Assembly (NCBI GenBank): GCA_009731375.1
Contig: BJOX01000233.1
Coordinates: forward strand, 30,603-62,931
Reading direction: 5' to 3'
Source of the DNA: Paulinella micropora
Lineage: Eukaryota; Cercozoa; Imbricatea; Euglyphida
Length of the DNA stretch: 32,329 nt
The notes under the pieces are model-generated. The model saw only the letters and a list, made by a program, of their open reading frames with translations, was not told the origin of the DNA and searched no databases. A program made the translations under genes and the position numbers. Shown in pieces: positions 8,057-16,544 of this stretch (positions within the stretch are counted from its first letter, which is position 1; each line of letters opens with the position of its first letter).

Positions 8057-9187
8057 CTAGCTGCCCCCTCCATCCTCCTCGGGGTGCGGCCGCCCCACGC
8101 CTAGCTGGGCGGGCACGGGCAGGGCCCCCGGCCTGGCTGGCAGGCAGGTGCGGGCGAGCAGCGCCTGGCGCAGCCCCGGCCATTGGTCCCGGTCCCGGGC
8201 GGGGGGGCACTGCTGCTGCGCGAGCAGAGACAGGCGTTGGCAGGCCAGCGCCAGGCGCTGCTCGCGCTCTGTAGTCTGCTCGCCGTCGGCAGCTAGCAGC
8301 CCGTCCACCTCGGCCGCGTACCGCCGCCCCAGGTTGTGGCGCCGGAGCGCCAGGCAGCGCAGCGCGAGTGGTTTGAGGTCGGGCACCTGCACCAGCTGGT
8401 AGCGGCTCTGGTTCGGGTGAAAGATGGCGAGGTACAGGCCCTGCACCGGCAGCTGGAGCTGTCGCTCGGCTAGCACGCGGTAGAGGTTCAGCTGCAGGCT
8501 GTAATGCGAGTAGTTACAGTCCTGTAGCTCGGCGCACGGCCCCAGGCCCGTGCGCTTGCCGAAGCCGCGCCGGCGCAGGGCCTTGCAGCGTTTCCAGTCC
8601 ACGATGACGAGCGCGCCCGACCGCGGGCACCTGAACAGCATGTCGCAGGAGCCGGCCAGGAGGTACCTGGGCGAGAACAGGACCAGTTCCGTGCGCCAGG
8701 GCAGCCACCCGCGCGGCAGCACCTCCCGGGCGTGGAAATCATGGAACTGGACGTACTCGGGGCCCAGCGCGCGGGGGGCTAGCTCCGGCACGCACGGCTG
8801 CACGTCGTTGTAGAACGCCTCGATGTACGCGTGCAGCCTGGTGCCAAGCTCGCACGCCTCGGCCCCCAGCCTCTGCCACTCAAGTTCCAGTTCGTCGGCC
8901 GCTACGCCACGCCTGGCCGCCACCTCGGCGGCTACGCGCTTGCTCTCAAAGGGCGGGAAAAAGGAGTGGACGACCCCCGTCACGCTGTCGGGCAGCAGCA
9001 CCCACCCGCCGTCCGGCGCCCGCAGCTGGTACGTGTGCGGGCCGGCGTCGAAGGCGGCGCCGCCGTCGCTGGGCTGGGGGTACAGCCGGGACAGGATGTC
9101 GCAGTCGTCGCTGTGCCGGGCCAGGAAGCTCGACAGGCGGTCGGCGGGCGCGGGGGTGGCACTCACCTCGGGCGCGGGCTGCGTCAT
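8057..9187 (-). CDS. PD-(D/E)XK (RecB/Cas4-like) nuclease
   Basis: The ATG at 9187 gives a 376-residue protein. The nuclease core is clear: GTRLHAYIE (115-123), a Glu in WRTELVLF (E167), GSCDMLF (D182), the hallmark IVDWK (D197, K199) and a QxxxY helix (SLQLNLYRVLAE, Q232/Y236). This order matches the RecB-like PD-(D/E)XK superfamily: Asp and Glu/Asp-x-Lys bind metal and cut DNA, and QxxxY is typical of the AddB/Cas4/RecB branch. Close relatives with DWKR...NYxxYxLQLN are, from memory, frequent in large DNA viruses and in genomes carrying viral insertions. All catalytic residues are present, so it could be active. The C-terminal ~60 residues are low-complexity. A role in DNA repair, recombination or genome processing is inferred. 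Confidence 0.82.
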   Translation of the reverse strand: MTQPAPEVSATPAPADRLSSFLARHSDDCDILSRLYPQPSDGGAAFDAGPHTYQLRAPDGGWVLLPDSVTGVVHSFFPPFESKRVAAEVAARRGVAADELELEWQRLGAEACELGTRLHAYIEAFYNDVQPCVPELAPRALGPEYVQFHDFHAREVLPRGWLPWRTELVLFSPRYLLAGSCDMLFRCPRSGALVIVDWKRCKALRRRGFGKRTGLGPCAELQDCNYSHYSLQLNLYRVLAERQLQLPVQGLYLAIFHPNQSRYQLVQVPDLKPLALRCLALRRHNLGRRYAAEVDGLLAADGEQTTEREQRLALACQRLSLLAQQQCPPARDRDQWPGLRQALLARTCLPARPGALPVPAQLGVGRPHPEEDGGGS

Positions 9188-9526
9188 CCGGCCTTGTGGG
9201 CCAGGCAGACACCCCCTCCGAGGGAGGGGGGGGCGCGGCCTGCGCCCCCGTGGGGGGGGGGCCGTTCGGCGCGCCGGCCGCGGCTGGGAGGGGCCGTTGG
9301 CGCTCCCTCCCCCGGCGCCCCGCTGCTCCGTGGCCCGTGGGCCGGCAGGCGGCGGGGGTGGACACAGGCAGAGAAGGGGGGGGCTTCTTAGCGGGAGGGG
9401 GCAGGCCTCACGTGCTTTTTAATGACGGGCGTTCTGCTAACCTGTGGCAGGGGCAGGGAAGGAGGGAGGGCCTCTGGCGGCGCTCGGTCTGGTCGTCCCG
9501 CGGAGCCAGGTGCGCCGCGGGGGGGG
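9188..9526. other. GC-rich intergenic stretch, no gene seen
   Basis: This holds G- and C-homopolymers upstream of the nuclease start codon and presumably includes its promoter. Open frames here are compositional. No TATA-like or other motif is supported. Confidence 0.4.
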
Positions 9527-9676
9527 CTACAATCTCATTGAGCTCGCGCCCTGTCGGTTCTGCCCTTTGGCTGTGTTGTAGGAACTGGCTGTGTTGTAGG
9601 AAAAGACGAAGCAGTTGCTGAGCCGCAGCAGGAAGTCCCGGCAATCACGTGGAAATCCGGTGACCTCCGCTTGCAT
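9527..9676 (-). CDS. Possible 49-aa small protein with internal repeat
   Basis: An ATG at 9676 opens a short frame beginning MQAEVTGFPRDCRDFLLRL. It contains a duplicated SSYNTA-type segment from a direct repeat of about 19 bp (ggctgtgttgtaggaa, near 9569 and 9588). It ends in TAG at 9527. It lies between the DUF1152-like gene and the nuclease gene on the same strand. Base composition is less extreme here than in the neighbours, but the frame is short, resembles nothing known and has no second copy. Treat it as a candidate only. Confidence 0.2.
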   Translation of the reverse strand: MQAEVTGFPRDCRDFLLRLSNCFVFSYNTASSYNTAKGQNRQGASSMRL

Positions 9677-9712
9677 CTGGTCTTGCCCGCCCCCTTCCTG
9701 AGCCTCTGTACG

Positions 9713-10910
9713 TTAGGACTTCAGGTACTTTAGCAGCAACTCAGAGGCTTGTGCCCCCGCAGCCTCCATTTCGTGCTTAATTCGTATGGCCTCCGTGAAG
9801 CAGTCGTTCGCCCGTCCGGGCACGAGGCTGGCCCAGGCTAGGTCCAGCTGCAGCAGGCCTACGCCAAAAGCTTCAGCCAGCTTAGGATCCTCTGTGGCCC
9901 GTACTTTGTTACGTGTGGGGAAAGCAGCTACCTCCTGCTTGGCCCCCAGGAAAGTGGCGTGCGCGTCGCAGCCCGGCCCGAAAACCTCCAGTCTGAGTTC
10001 GGTAAAACCCTGCACACTCTCTCTGGTGTAGATTTGCTCCAGCGCGCGCAGAACGCATGCGTCGCGCTGTTGGCTGTGCGGGGTCAAGATATCACCTCCC
10101 ACGTTCAGCACAATGACCGTGAGCTTCTCGGATGGCCGGCGCTGCGACGAGAGGAATTTACGCAGGCACTCCTGCATCCGGCTGAGATCCTGCGTGGGCT
10201 GTACCCCCGTTGCAGAGGGGAACAACCAAGCCTCTACGGGCTGTATCCCCATTTTCTTGAATTCTTCTCGGGCCTGGTAGGTCGCAATCGGTTCCTGTAC
10301 GAGGGCGCCGTCCGCGAAGGCGGCGGCGTGAAGCAGCTGGGAGACCTTGTTCTCCGTTCCCCCGGGCATCATTCTCTGGGAATTTCGGACCAGTTCCTGC
10401 NNNNNNNNNNAAATTTCGGACAAGTTCCTGCATGGCGGCCTCGTTCTGGGGTTCCACTTGGAAGCAGCCGTGATCCCCCGCCGGCCGTGCCACCGTGCGC
10501 AACCACTCCATTGCCTTCTGCCTGTTTAGGCCTCCGCGCGCGAGCCCTTTCTGCTGCAGGTTACGGCTTCCTGTCGTGAGGTTCTGCAGGTAAGTCTCGG
10601 GGGTGTAGCCCGCCGTCAACGTTACCCACCGCCCTCCCGACTGCAGTGACCCGATAGCCGCGCGCACCAACGCCGACATGTAGTCATGCCCCCCGCCGGC
10701 TCCCACGACTATAGTCAGGGCCTGGTCGTTCTTCTCGGGCTCTGGTGCTGAGCGCACCAGGAATTTTTGCACGAACTGAGGGAAGAGCACAGTCCCCTCC
10801 GCTGCCACTTCCCTGTCCTCCGCTCTGTCTTCCGGCTTGCGCGGTTTCGGCTTCAGCAGTTGGCAGACACCGCACTTCGTTAGCTCTGTCGAGTGGTTGT
10901 ACGTCTCCAT
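9713..10910 (-). CDS. DUF1152-like protein, interrupted by a 10-N join
   Basis: The ATG at 10,910 (METYNHSTELTKCGVCQLL) starts the frame. After a CxxC and a charged stretch comes a Gly-rich Rossmann-like motif, LTIVVGAGGGHDYMSALV (about residues 65-82). Later come VLNVGGDILTP and FGPGCDAH. These three blocks match the order of conserved glycine/aspartate motifs in the DUF1152 family (a GAGGG-D loop, a D/N-V-GGD block and a GPG-D block), whose function is not settled. The two halves are in different frames on either side of 10 N. Flanking bases are duplicated there, and removing one 31-nt overlap brings the frames together, so this is an assembly scar. The expected length is then about 388 residues. 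The start codon is 16 bp from the end of the upstream glycoprotein gene on the same strand. Confidence 0.65.
10381..10431. other. Assembly join: 10 N with duplicated ends
   Basis: Positions 10,381-10,400 and 10,412-10,431 are the same 20 bases apart from one substitution (aatttcgga followed by c or a small variant), separated by ten N and one A. The offset is 31. Arbitrary 10-N spacers with duplicated flanks are typical of contigs joined without recognising their overlap. Confidence 0.85.
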
Positions 10911-10926
10911 AGCTGCCGGTGTTTGC

Positions 10927-13430
10927 TTAGCTATGGGGCTCGGGCGGGCCTGGTACCTCGCTCTCGCACTGGGCGGCGTTGGTGGCTACAGTAAGGGAAC
11001 GCGGGGAGGGCGGCGGGAGGGGGGAAGGGGGGCGGGGGCCCCCGCACCGAGGAGGGGACGGCGAGGGAAGGAAGGAGGGCAAGAACCCGCGGGGGCGGGC
11101 GCGAAGAAGAAGAAGGCAGCCCCCAAGCCCCAGGCCGGCCGCCACGCCGGCGGCCAGGAACAGGCCGAGCGCGTGCCGGTGACGGGCTGTGGCGGGCGCG
11201 GCCGGCCCCGCTCGGCCGGCCCCCGGGTGCTGGCCGGCAGGGGCTGGAGCCCCGCCGGGGGGGCGGGGTGGGCGGCTCGGCGCCGGCTACCCCGCCCCCG
11301 CACGCCTCGGTCACGTTGACGCGGAAGGTGAAGGTTTCTAGCCACAGGATCTCTGCTTTCTGCCAGCACCCCACATAGACGTTGAGCCCCACACACTCGA
11401 TCAGTTGCCGTACGCGTACGTCCTCGAGCCAGCCAGGGGTGTTGGCCGTGGTCAGGGGGGGGGCAGGGCAGGGTCCAGGCGGCGCGGGCCAGGACGGCAG
11501 GGCCGGGGCCGACGGGGAAGACCTCCGCCCGCTCCCGCCCGGCCCACAGCGCCGTGTTCGGCGGGGGCGCAGGCCGCAGGAATTCCACCTGCAGCCGGTA
11601 GGACGACGCTTGCTGCAGGGCCCGGCGCCCCTCCGGCCGGGCGGGCTGCACCAGCACGGTCAGCAACTGCGCGGTGGGTGCCGGACAGCCGAAGCCCTGG
11701 GCGGGCGTACAGTTGGCTTCGGCCAGGAGGCCGGCGGGCAGCGCGAAGGAGTTGCGCAGGGAAATACAGAAACCCAGTGGCGTGGTGACGCTCTGCTGTT
11801 GGCCCAGCCCTAGCCAGTCCACCGCGCGGTGGCGCCTGACCGTTAGCCAGCCATAGAAGTAGTCGTTGGTGTCGGTACGCACTCGGTGGAAGTTGCACAC
11901 GTTGGCGTACAGGAAGTCGAGTGCTAGTATCGAAGCCTCCTGTGGCCCCGCTACGACTTGCTGGGACGGCAGGCCCGGGGAGCCCAGCACGCCGGTCGGC
12001 GGACAGTCACTCTCTGTGTATTGCAGCGACCTTTCCTCTTGGCTCCAGGACAGGGAACCGTCTGCCGGAAGCTCGGTCTCCCACGCCAGCACGGCTGGTA
12101 CCCTGACTGCCACTCGGGCGACTGGCTCGGACAGGCCGGAGGCGTTGTTCCGGGTAGTGCCCAACCCCGACAGGCCGGTGTCGACAAAGGGCCGGAGGCC
12201 CCAATGGCTCGGCGTGGCGCTCGGGGTGGCGCTCTGGCTGACGCTCGGGGTAGCGCTCGGCGTGGCAGTCAGCGTGGCGCTCGGGGTGGCGCTCTGGCTG
12301 ACGCTTGGGGTGGCGCTCGGGGTGTTGCTAGGGGTGGCGCTCTGGCTGACGCTCGGGGTGTTGCCAGGAGTGGAGCTTGGAGTAGCACTGGGCGTAGCGC
12401 TCTCGCTGACGCTCGGCATGACGCTCGGCGTCACAGTCGGGGTGGCGCTCTCGCTGATGCTCTGGCTGGTACTGGAGGTAACGCTCGGCGTGGCGCTTCG
12501 GGTGGCGCTCTGGCTGATGCTCGGTGTAGAGCTTGGGGTCGCACTTCGGGTGGCACTCTGGCTGGCGCTCCGGCTGGTACTGGAGGTAACGCTTGGTGTG
12601 GCACTTCGGGTGGCGCTTCGGGTGGCGCTCCGGCTGATGCTCGGTGTAGAGCTTGTGGTCGCACTTCGGGTGGCACTCTGGCTGGCGCTCCGGCTGGTAC
12701 TGGAGGTAACGCTTGGTGTGGCACTTCGGGTGGCGCTTCGGGTGGCGCTTCGGGTGGCGCTCCGGCTGATGCTCAGTGTAGGGCGTGGGGTCGCACTTCG
12801 GGTGGCACTTCGGGTGGCACTCCGGCTGGTACTGGAGATAACGCTTGTTGTGGCACTTCGGGTGGCGCTCTGGCTGATGCTCAGTGTGGAGCTCGGGGTT
12901 GCACTTCGTGTGGCACTCTGGCTGGCACTCTGGCTAGTGCTAGAGGTAACGCTCGGCGTGGCGCTCTGGCTGGCACTCGGCGTGGAGCTGGGGGTGGCGC
13001 TCTGGCTGGTGCTGGAGGTAACACTCGGCGTGGCGCTCCGGCTGGTGCTGGAGGTAACACTCAGCGTGGCGCTCTGGCTGGCACTCGGCGTGGAGCTGGG
13101 GGTGGCGCTCCGGCTGGTGCTGGAGGTAACACTCAGCGTGGCGCTCTGGCTGGCACTCGGCGTGGAGCTGGGGGTGGCGCTCTGGCTGGTGCTGGAGGTA
13201 ACACTCGGCGTGGCGCTCTGGCTGGCACTCGGCGTGGAGCTGGGGGTGGCGCTCTGACTGGTGCTGGAGGTAACACTCGGCGTGGCGCTCCGGCTGGTGC
13301 TAGAGGTAACACTCGGCGTGGCGCTCTGGCTGACGCTAGAGGTAACACTCGGCGTGGCACTCGTCGTGGCGCTTGGTGTGTTGTTGTTGACATTGTTATT
13401 ATTGTTGCTGCCGTTGTTGCTACTGTTATT

Positions 13431-13465
<35 letters not shown>

Positions 13466-13805
13466 TACTGTTATTGTTGCCGTTGTTGCCATTGTTGTTG
13501 CCGTTGTTGCCATTGTTGTTGCCGTTGTTGCCATTGTTGTTGCCGTTGTTGCCATTGTTGTTGCCGTTGTTGCTACCGTTGTTGCCGTTGTTGCTACTGT
13601 TGTTGTTAGTGTTGATGTTGTTGTTATTGCTTGTTCCCCCCCCGGGGCTCAGAGCCTGGTTACTCACGTCCAGCCCGCTATCTAGCGTGCCGGCGCCAGC
13701 GGCCTGCAACAGAAAGCGGCACGCCCGGCCGCCTGTTATCGGCCTGACCGGCTGTAGGCCTGCCGCCCAGGCCAGGAGCAAGCCCAGGCACGGCAGGAAG
13801 AGCAT
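10927..13805 (-). CDS. Giant mucin-type type I membrane glycoprotein (frameshifted)
   Basis: The ATG at 13,805 begins a signal peptide (MLFLPCLGLLLAWAAGL). The mature protein starts with a short Cys-containing segment, then an Asn/Gly-rich tract (about residues 58-145) and about 400 residues of Ser/Thr repeats (SATPSVTSSTSRSATPSS-like). A Cys-containing globular ectodomain (about 11,450-12,200) follows. The long frame then turns into Arg-rich nonsense near 11,455, at a G/C homopolymer. The neighbouring frame continues sensibly (GLNVYVGCWQKAEILWLE), and a second slip near 11,255 restores a frame with a clear TM helix (about 11,105-11,175, LFLAAGVAAGLGLGGCLLLL) and a Pro-rich cytosolic tail ending at 10,927. 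Two homopolymer frameshifts, real or sequencing error, are therefore inferred. It is probably a heavily O-glycosylated surface or envelope protein; the family is unknown. Confidence 0.6.
12200..13380 (-). repeat. Ser/Thr mucin-like coding repeat array
   Basis: Tandem units of 12-15 codons encode S-A-T-P-S-V-T-S-S-T-S-[RQ]-S-A blocks. Groups of units near 12,540-12,720 and 13,020-13,260 are nearly identical, which indicates recent internal duplications. Frame is kept throughout. The array will be prone to expansion, contraction and mis-assembly. Confidence 0.9.
13381..13630 (-). repeat. Poly-Asn/Gly coding microsatellite
   Basis: Repeats of gttgttgccgttgttgcc-type sequence encode Asn with regular Gly (NNNGNNGNNNGNN) and some Ser in the minus-strand glycoprotein. 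The 15-bp sub-unit is repeated at least six times around 13,480-13,570. Confidence 0.9.
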
Positions 13806-14257
13806 TCTTGCTCCTTGTTTATTGGGGCCGGACGAGAACCATGGCGGGTGGCCTTTTAGCTACACACCAACTTGCTAGCAACCAGTGGGTTTGAGGTAGG
13901 GGCTCCGCGCGCGGGCCACGCCAGGGGGGCCCACGGGCGGGGAGGGGGGGGGCAAGGGAAGCGAGCGCAAGGCACCGACCTAAGGGGAGGGAGAAATTAT
14001 ATCCCCTGGCAGGCGGAGTGGAGCGCCTTGTCGCTCTCCCCGGCCGGCGGGGGGGGGCCAGGCACCGGTTTAGGCCGGCAAGAGCGCACTGACGACGCTA
14101 GGGACGAGGCAGAAAAAGACCTAGTCTTCTGTCAGGTGGAGCTGGGGCTTTCTTCTTTAACAAGACAGACGTCCGCTTTTCTACGGCCCTGCCGCAGCCT
14201 GGCACACGACACCCGGTCTGCCCGGGGAGAGACCGCTACGGCGGGCCGGCCGCTGGT
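13806..14257. other. Intergenic region with minus-strand AATAAA
   Basis: The region lies between the glycoprotein start codon and the stop of the upstream minus-strand gene. An AATAAA on the minus strand (13,818-13,823) sits only about 12 bp upstream of the glycoprotein ATG. It could be the poly(A) signal of the upstream gene or part of a promoter. Plus-strand open frames here look like shadows. Confidence 0.35.
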
Positions 14258-15150
14258 TCAGTACAGAAAGATCTGGGTGTTGACGTGCACGTGCGAGAGG
14301 GTGGGAAGCTCGCGCAGGTCCGTGGGCGGCAGGTCGGTGTCGGCGGCCCGGCCGGAGCCACACACCAGGGCCTCGAGCTTCTGGAGCATGCGCGGCAGCT
14401 GCGTGTTGTAGTTGCGGTGGTCGTTGTCGGCAATCACCTGCCCCACATACACGGCCGCCCCGTGCCAATCAAACCTGCGGCCGCTCACGGGGTCGCGGTA
14501 CGTCCCGGTGCATTCGCCGCTGGGCAGGGGCTGGTCCGTCAACGTCACGTGCGGCCGGAAGCGCCACACCGGGTAGCCCCGGTGGCGGGTCACGCCGTCT
14601 GTGAGCAGGTACTGGTAATCTGCTACCTCCAGCACGAGCCACAAGTGCCGGCCGGGCTCTGGCGCGCACTCGTGGCCCGTCGGCAGGTCCCGCCTGCACA
14701 GGAAGCTACCGCCCAGCTGCTGGCGCCCGCGGCCGTCCGGGGCCGGTGGGCGCAGGGCCCAAATGTTGATGAGCCCCGAATCGGTGCCCGTGTAGTACAC
14801 GGGGCCGCGCTGCAGCACGCTGGCGTTCATGAGCGAGTGGTACGACACCAGGCTGTTCTCATTGTTGCGGACCTGGTCCAGCACGCCCTCGACGCTGTAC
14901 GCCGTGAGTATGCGCGCCGCCGCGCGCGGGTGCAGCTGCTCCTCGAGTGGTAGGCACAAGGCCTCCTCCTCGTGGCCCGGGCGCGGCGGCGCCGCCGCGC
15001 GCCTGTCCAGCAGGCCCTCGCGGCTGCCGGCATACTTGGTCAGCGGGAAATGGCGCAGCTCCCAGTTCACCAGAAACAGGTTGGCCAGTACCTCGCGTTC
15101 CTGCTGTGGCCGGTCGCTCTGGGTGGGCACGGCGCGGACAGGAACGACCT
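14258..15150 (-). CDS. Unrecognised protein, N-terminus missing at the junction
   Basis: The frame is open from the junction near 15,150 to a TGA at 14,258, about 297 codons. It reads like a real globular protein: low repeat content, well mixed residues, and stretches such as LVSYHSLMNASVLQRG and FDWHGAAVYVGQVIADN. The C-terminus is HVHVNTQIFLY. No ATG occurs near the 5' end; the first in-frame ATG is internal (in SLMNAS). The gene is therefore probably truncated where the GC-rich block ends, or continues in an unseen upstream exon. I do not recognise the family. It is the outermost gene of a minus-strand run that also includes the mucin glycoprotein, DUF1152-like protein and nuclease. Confidence 0.5.
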
Positions 15151-15180
15151 CTATTCTCCTTCTCTCCCCAGCGAGTGGAG
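15140..15180. other. Compositional junction between GC-rich block and transposon-rich DNA
   Basis: Left of this point GC is extreme and genes are dense; right of it GC drops and only transposon remains and repeats are found. The minus-strand gene loses its start here, and a plus-strand gag-like frame begins. The junction contains a pyrimidine-rich run ending in CAG (ctccttctctccccag), which resembles a splice acceptor. It could be an integration boundary, an ordinary isochore change or a chimeric join. There is no N run here. Confidence 0.55.
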
Positions 15181-16196
15181 GACTCGGCCGCACCTACGGG
15201 GCCCCTCGAATCACGCCGAGACGAGCAGTCATCTGCCCGTACTGCCCCACAACGCGGTGTAACTTTCGCCATAGATAGGCAGAAGACCCCGCCGGCTAGC
15301 GGCGGGGACAGAGAAGATAACGACACTGTCACTGCGCCCACAGCCACCGATGGCAAGTCTGGTAGCATGATACCCGAACCCGAAGCCACAGTGGCCGAAG
15401 CAGGGGTAACGATTCCCTCCGGCTGCAATACGGCGACCGACACAGCCTCCACTAGTCGAGAGCCGACTTCTGAGAGTAGCTCCCGGGATGCCCTGCTGTC
15501 ACGAACCCGCAGCGGTGTATCTTTCGGGGGCAGCACCGTCCTTATGATGGCCGCACCCACGGAGTCCGCTACGGAGCAGTACCAACGCCGGTTGAGAGAG
15601 ATTAGGAAGCTGAAATTCGACCAGGTATCACTAGGATACACGCTGCGTTTCTTCCTCTCCAATCTTACTCTTTCAATGACCCAGTCAGAGGCCGAAATCT
15701 TCCTGAATGCGCGGTCAGCAAGGATCTCTTTTAAGGATTCCTACGTGAAGTCCCTGCAACTTTTGCCATGGGTTTGGTTAGATTATCGTGTAGACTCACG
15801 ATGGAAAGTAGACATAGTTTACGATGTCACCTAATCTTTTGGCCCAAGCTACAGGAACGACATGAAGCGACGAGCGAAGGAAGATCTGGCTACCTTTATC
15901 ACACGCTTGCAGAAGCTTTTTAGGCAGCTGAAGAACGAAGGCCTAGTGGCCGAGGAAGCCCATAAGTATGAGGTAGCCCGGCGATGTGTCTCCCCTACGG
16001 AGATACAACACATAGAGACCATGCAGGAAGAACGAAAGAAAAGAGGTATCCCGCCGACTCGCCCGTTAGAAGAGCTGAAGTACCTCATCCTCAAAGCCAA
16101 CCCGCGCATTTTGACGGATTGGGACCCCAAGATGATCCTGACAGCCCCGGAGTCCGAAAAAGTTCCTGCAGTAATTTGTTTCCAAACCCACCTATG
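15175..16196 (+). pseudogene. Gag-like frame of an LTR-type retroelement, one in-frame stop
   Basis: The plus-strand frame has an acidic, Ser/Thr/Pro-rich N-terminal part. From about 15,570 it is helical and charged (YQRRLREIRKLKFDQ), and after one in-frame TAA at 15,832-15,834 it continues in the same frame with RRAKEDLATFITRLQKLF and later TRPLEELKYLILKANPRI. Helix-rich segments of the form A-x-F-I-x-R-L-Q-K-L are typical of retroelement Gag proteins. No zinc knuckle or pol follows, and the next recognisable retroelement sequence is on the opposite strand. It is a truncated remnant. Assignment to gag is by general character only. Confidence 0.4.
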
Positions 16197-16544
16197 AATT
16201 TCACGGGCAGTGGCTTTTCATAACGTTTTTTATGTATTATGCGCTGGGGCCATTTCTTACTTTCTAGTCTGAGAACACGTTGCCACTCCCCGTGAAGTTC
16301 ACAGGGGTCTCTGGACAGGCCCTAAAATGTTGTTGTTGTTGTCTTTTGTTGTTCCAGAAGAAATGCCTTTTTGTCTGTGGCTGACATCTCAGAAAGGCAC
16401 AATTTATGTCAGGAAGAAACGGTTGTTTTTGACTCCAAAAACATTTTTACACTCTGGCAATCACTGATTAATAAGAATAGGTTCCGGAACTTGAAGTCTA
16501 GTTACGACCTCAGTCACTTCCTTAGTTGGAGAATTTCCCAGAAC
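16197..16544. other. No gene seen
   Basis: AT-richer sequence between the gag-like frame and the copia remnant. It contains a short GTT-repeat (about 16,328-16,350), and nothing else recognisable. It may include decayed LTR sequence, but no matching second LTR is visible in the window. Confidence 0.4.

Noticed and set aside
12200-13640. CRISPR-like array because of regular repeats
   Set aside because: There are no unique spacers of constant length; the units are codon repeats inside one long reading frame of a eukaryotic gene.
11866-13878. Plus-strand Leu/Val/Ala-rich frames opposite the mucin glycoprotein
   Set aside because: Antisense shadows of codon repeats; the poly-Leu/Val content comes from reverse-complemented Asn and Ser codons.
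13872-14411. Plus-strand frame overlapping the end of the unrecognised minus-strand gene
   Set aside because: Its 3' half is antisense to a better-composed protein and its 5' half is low-complexity.
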